Of a stretch of 64,000 nt of DNA, positions 60,999 to 64,000 are shown piece by piece (position 1 is the first letter of the stretch; each line of letters opens with the position of its first letter). Under the pieces are notes generated by a model that worked only from the letters and a program-made list of their open reading frames with translations, ran no database searches and was not told the DNA's origin. This DNA comes from Mesotaenium endlicherianum (lineage: Eukaryota; Streptophyta; Zygnematophyceae; Zygnematales; Mesotaeniaceae): NCBI GenBank assembly GCA_009602735.1, contig WELA01005138.1:18924-82923 (forward strand), given 5' to 3'. Position numbers and translations under genes: made by a program.

Positions 60999-61880
60999 TG
61001 TTGTGCCTGTCCTTGTCGAGTCCTCTTTGGGTGTCTAGTTGTTCCTTGAGGGTGGAGGGTTACTTGCAGGCTCTAGTGGTTAGTCGGGTTAGGGCAGTAG
61101 GTGAGGATGGCCTAGTCTATGTGCCCTGGTGGTGAATTTGGGACCCAGGATCTGCTCACGAGGTTCTGCTTTTGAGCAGCTGTGAGGCTGCTCCCAGATC
61201 ACGCGCACTCTATTTACCTCCACACATGGTGTTGTCGCCCAGATGTGTGGAGGTCGACCCTCAGGTTCGCTCGCCTGAGGGGTCGGCGCGGGTACCCAGG
61301 GGAATCTCCCATGGTCCATGGCTAGATCATCACTGTACCATAGGCAATCCCCACGGGTATGCCCAAGGATTGCTAGGGGTTAGGGAGAGTAGGGGACATT
61401 GGGGTGTCGAGGTCCCTTTTGGCCATAGTCATTGAGTTGTACGTGTGTGTGAAAACCACTAGGTTCTCTTCTTTTTCATATTTAGTTTATTGTGGATTTG
61501 TGTGAAATGAGGCGATGACGCGTTCATCATAGAGTTTAGAGTTTGGTGGGTTTTTGTAGGCACTGGGCATAGCATTCGAGAGCACGCTACTTAGGCCGCA
61601 AGCTAACACCAGATCGGTGATAGTTTTGTATGTTCGTTTTTATGAGTGAGATGATATTTGTTTCTATGTGACTAAATGCTCATAATGTATGCTTATCCAC
61701 TCTTGCTTTCCTCACTTCTATGTGTAGGTTGCTCGTAGTGCCCATCACCACTCACATTTAGTCGCGAACACCCCATTCTTTCTCGCGGCCATAACATAGC
61801 TTTCCACTAATAGTTTGCTCGACATAGTGGGTTCGTGCATTCACGCTCTAGGTAGTACTACCCCACCTTAGCTTGTTTAC
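60999..61880 (+). repeat. Repeat A2 of element 2
   Basis: 882 bases starting TGTTGTGCC, matching the two parts of A1. Confidence 0.88.
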
Positions 61881-61882
61881 GA

Positions 61883-62153
61883 TTTTCATAGCTCATTTTT
61901 TGCTCTCTAGTTAGTACTTTGTAGCTACCCAATTGCCCAGTAGTGCCCAGTTCAGACCTCTCGTATTCTTTTTCATTTACAGCTCATAAGGTGTGGGCTT
62001 TTCCCCCTAATAGGAGGGGTTTTTACCCATAGCACTTAGGTTAGTCAGTCCCTGCCTAGTCCCTTAGAGTCATGTCCGGTCCATGCTGTTTTCGCACTTT
62101 TGTAGAATAGGAGTGTCGATGCCTAGCGTCCTCCGGCGGCCACTGTTACGACA
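61883..62153 (+). repeat. Repeat B2 of element 2
   Basis: 271 bases ending GTTACGACA, followed by the target duplication TGGG. Confidence 0.85.
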
Positions 62154-62333
62154 TGGGGCCTCGAAACACGTTTCCACCAATTTTGGAGGTGGAAAGTGTC
62201 GCGTTGCCCGCCGTGGTTTGTATTCAAACTTTTGGCGACACTTGAGCGAAGAGTTTGGTTGGCCCATCCCATGTCATCTTTTCAAAAGGTGGAATAACCG
62301 CAAACCACCCGTCGACCATTCAAACCCTAATTA

Positions 62334-62780
62334 GGGCTGGTTTACAGTGCCAAATTTATGATGTTGCATTTCCGCTGTTCACACACTTGATTTTTCTGTA
62401 ATTCAATTCCTGGTCTCACTTTTTCAATCGCGCATGACCAGAAAATATTGACTTTGGTTTATAGTGACGGCACCGCTTTGCTATTTAATCGACATCAGTC
62501 TAGTTTTACCTCTACGCGAGTCGTTTTGAAGTGACAATTAAATTATAAAAACTTGAATGACCTCTCGAGGTCTTTGAGTTTTTTGTTGTAATGGCAAGAT
62601 CCGTTTGTTATTCAATTTTAAAAGTCACTCGGTTCGATAGCAACAAATTGCCAAAAAACCAGTGTAAACAACTTTTTGCCGGCGATATTCAACGATGGAG
62701 GGGCCGCTGTACTTCTGGGTACGAGCAAGTACATCTCAAATGGACAGCGGACGTTACTTGTGACCACTGTAAACCAACCC
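62334..62780. mobile_element. PIF/Harbinger-like MITE
   Basis: 447 bases with TIRs GGGCTGGTTTACAGTG and, at the other end on the opposite strand, GGGTTGGTTTACAGTGG. TTA target duplications lie at 62331-62333 and 62781-62783. No transposase. Same TIR family as the element at 14082-16347. Confidence 0.82.
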
Positions 62781-62783
62781 TTA

Positions 62784-63180
62784 GAATAGTTCAGAATTTG
62801 GAATAAGATTTGCCACACCGCACAATTAGGATTCAGGTTCAAACCCTCTAGACATATTAATTTAAAAGGACATCACTATTTAAGTCGTACCTATTTAAAT
62901 TGTTCATGTAATGCATTCTCTCGTTTACGAAAGACCTATCATTATTCTGCCAAAATCCTTAGTCATTTTCTCACCATTTTTGCAACCTCAACACTGGTGG
63001 AGACGCTGTTGATTCTAATTCGTCTCACATTTTTTATCTCTGTACGATCGTACAATCACACGTGTCCGAAACACTCCAGACACAAATAATGCCGAGTGGG
63101 GTCCAGGTAAGCGAGGGATTTGGGATCGGCCAGGACAAATTTTAAATCCTGAAATTCCGCTTTGCAAGAGGGGGTCCACT
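62784..63180. other. Non-coding stretch, nothing recognised
   Basis: AT-rich sequence between the MITE and the next gag-like region; no feature could be supported. Confidence 0.4.
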
Positions 63181-63239
63181 CAAACTCGTTGCCGCTCGGG
63201 TCAAGGCGTTCCACCCCAACACTTTCCGCCATGCATAGA

Positions 63240-64000
63240 CCATGGCTTCCGACTTTGAGTTAGCCGATAATGCATCTAAAGCTTTAGCTCCTACTTCGCT
63301 TTTTCAACCCACTTCGCTTCAACAAAATGTGCAACGTGTTGCTTGGAAATCCACCCCACCCCGGGAGTTCTACTCCCCCCCCTCCAAGACTAACTCTACG
63401 GGTGATCTAGTGCTTCGGGTGCGGGTTCTCCTTCTAAGGGTCGGAAGGGCAAGTTCTTTCCCTTCATCCCGTGTCACAAGTGCCTTGAAGTCGGCCACTA
63501 CGCCAACACGTGCCCCAACCCGCGCCATCCCATTGCGCAACCCCCGACATTCCACCAACATGTGCAAGCCGTGGTGGACCCGGCCTCCACTTCCGCGGGC
63601 CTTCTTCAACCATCTCAAGATGCCCGCATGTCTACGGACATAGGAGAGGAGGATGCTAGCTCTTACTTACCGCTTTCTTCAAATTTCCAGGGCTAGGCTT
63701 AGGGCAAGTAGCTTCTAGCCCGCAATTACAAGTAGTAGCACATTCTTACCCACCTTTGGCGGGTTTATTTGTCATGCATGCCAATATTAATTCCAAAAAT
63801 ATTCAAGTTTTAGTTGATTCCGGCTCTTTCATCTCTACCATGACTTCCTCATGTGCTACTCATTTAAATCTGCCCTTCACTCCTTCCCCTCCCATGAGTC
63901 TTACTTTTGGCGATGGCATCGCGCATGCAATTTCTTCGCATGTTACATCTTTTTCTTTTTCTTCCCCATTTCTGTCATTTCCAATTTTTGCTCGCATTTT
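63240..64000 (+). mobile_element. Start of another Ty3-like element (gag and protease), cut by the window edge
   Basis: Fossil gag with a CCHC knuckle CHKCLEVGHYANTCP near 63470-63515, then a retropepsin-like start VLVDSGSFISTM near 63810. It continues beyond the window. Its left end is not defined. It has a few lesions. Confidence 0.65.

Larger units (their letters stand above)
43535..62153 (+). mobile_element. Ty3-like retroelement fossil with split repeats, methyltransferase and PHD finger (element 2)
   Basis: TG...CA ends with a perfect 4-bp target duplication TGGG (43531-43534 and 62154-62157). Order: repeat A1 (43535-43705 plus 50311-51027, interrupted by a chromovirus), Ala-rich leader, gag, protease, C5-methyltransferase-like domain, RT, RNase H, integrase, PHD finger, a tail ORF, polypurine tract, B1 (60726-60996), A2 (60999-61880), B2 (61883-62153). 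This A1-ORFs-B1-A2-B2 order is the split direct repeat plan known from Ngaro-type elements, yet the enzyme set is Ty3-like. About 12 kb without the insertion. Broken, with roughly ten lesions; A1 and A2 are about 95% alike by eye, so it is moderately young. Confidence 0.8.

Noticed and set aside
60726-61880. Ordinary LTR of about 1.15 kb formed by B1 plus A2
   Set aside because: The TG...CA ends and TGGG duplication fall at the start of A1 and the end of B2, not at the start of B1 and end of A2; a second family gives the same A-first order.
43535-62153. Classification of element 2 as DIRS/Ngaro because of split repeats
   Set aside because: The integrase motifs are retroviral-type (HHCC, DDE) and the RT/RNase H are Ty3-like; no tyrosine recombinase was seen.

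Overview
The window looks like nuclear DNA of a streptophyte alga or an early plant. A charophyte such as Chara is my best guess, not proven. The reasons are one intron-rich gene with plant-type leucine-rich repeats, long GA/CT microsatellites, a run of N, and very dense Ty3-type retroelements stacked on each other. I see no bacterial genes.

Positions 279-13913 (minus strand) hold one large host gene that I could model exon by exon. Twenty exons in consistent splice phase encode a secreted protein of about 850 residues. Its order is signal peptide, plant LRR N-terminal cap, eight 24-residue LRR exons, EGF-like module, proline-rich linker, papain-family (C1A) cysteine peptidase, two EGF-like modules and two LysM modules. 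The LRR exons alternate between two subtypes, and a 1.3 kb tandem duplication added one pair. There is one apparent one-base frame slip at the start of the peptidase domain.

Positions 14082-64000 are almost entirely mobile DNA. Two retroelements with Ty3-like pol, at 16749-26666 (minus) and 43535-62153 (plus), share an unusual plan. Each carries a C5-cytosine methyltransferase-like domain between protease and reverse transcriptase and a PHD finger at the end of pol. The second has split direct repeats in the order A1-ORFs-B1-A2-B2, with TG...CA ends and a 4-bp target duplication. The first, and an A-B remnant at 14275-15814, fit the same plan. This is the most interesting mobile system here.

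Other mobile DNA: two PIF/Harbinger-like MITEs (14082-16347, 62334-62780); a long-TIR element around 16690-27342, split by a retroelement; DIRS-like remains (27882-32100) holding a solo LTR; a partial chromodomain Ty3 element (32105-36711); a 1.3 kb foldback palindrome (37424-38758); a solo LTR and a TRIM-like element, both landed in GA microsatellites (39491-40568); a young, whole-looking chromovirus (43706-50310) nested in repeat A1 of the second methyltransferase element; and the start of another gag-protease element running off the right edge.
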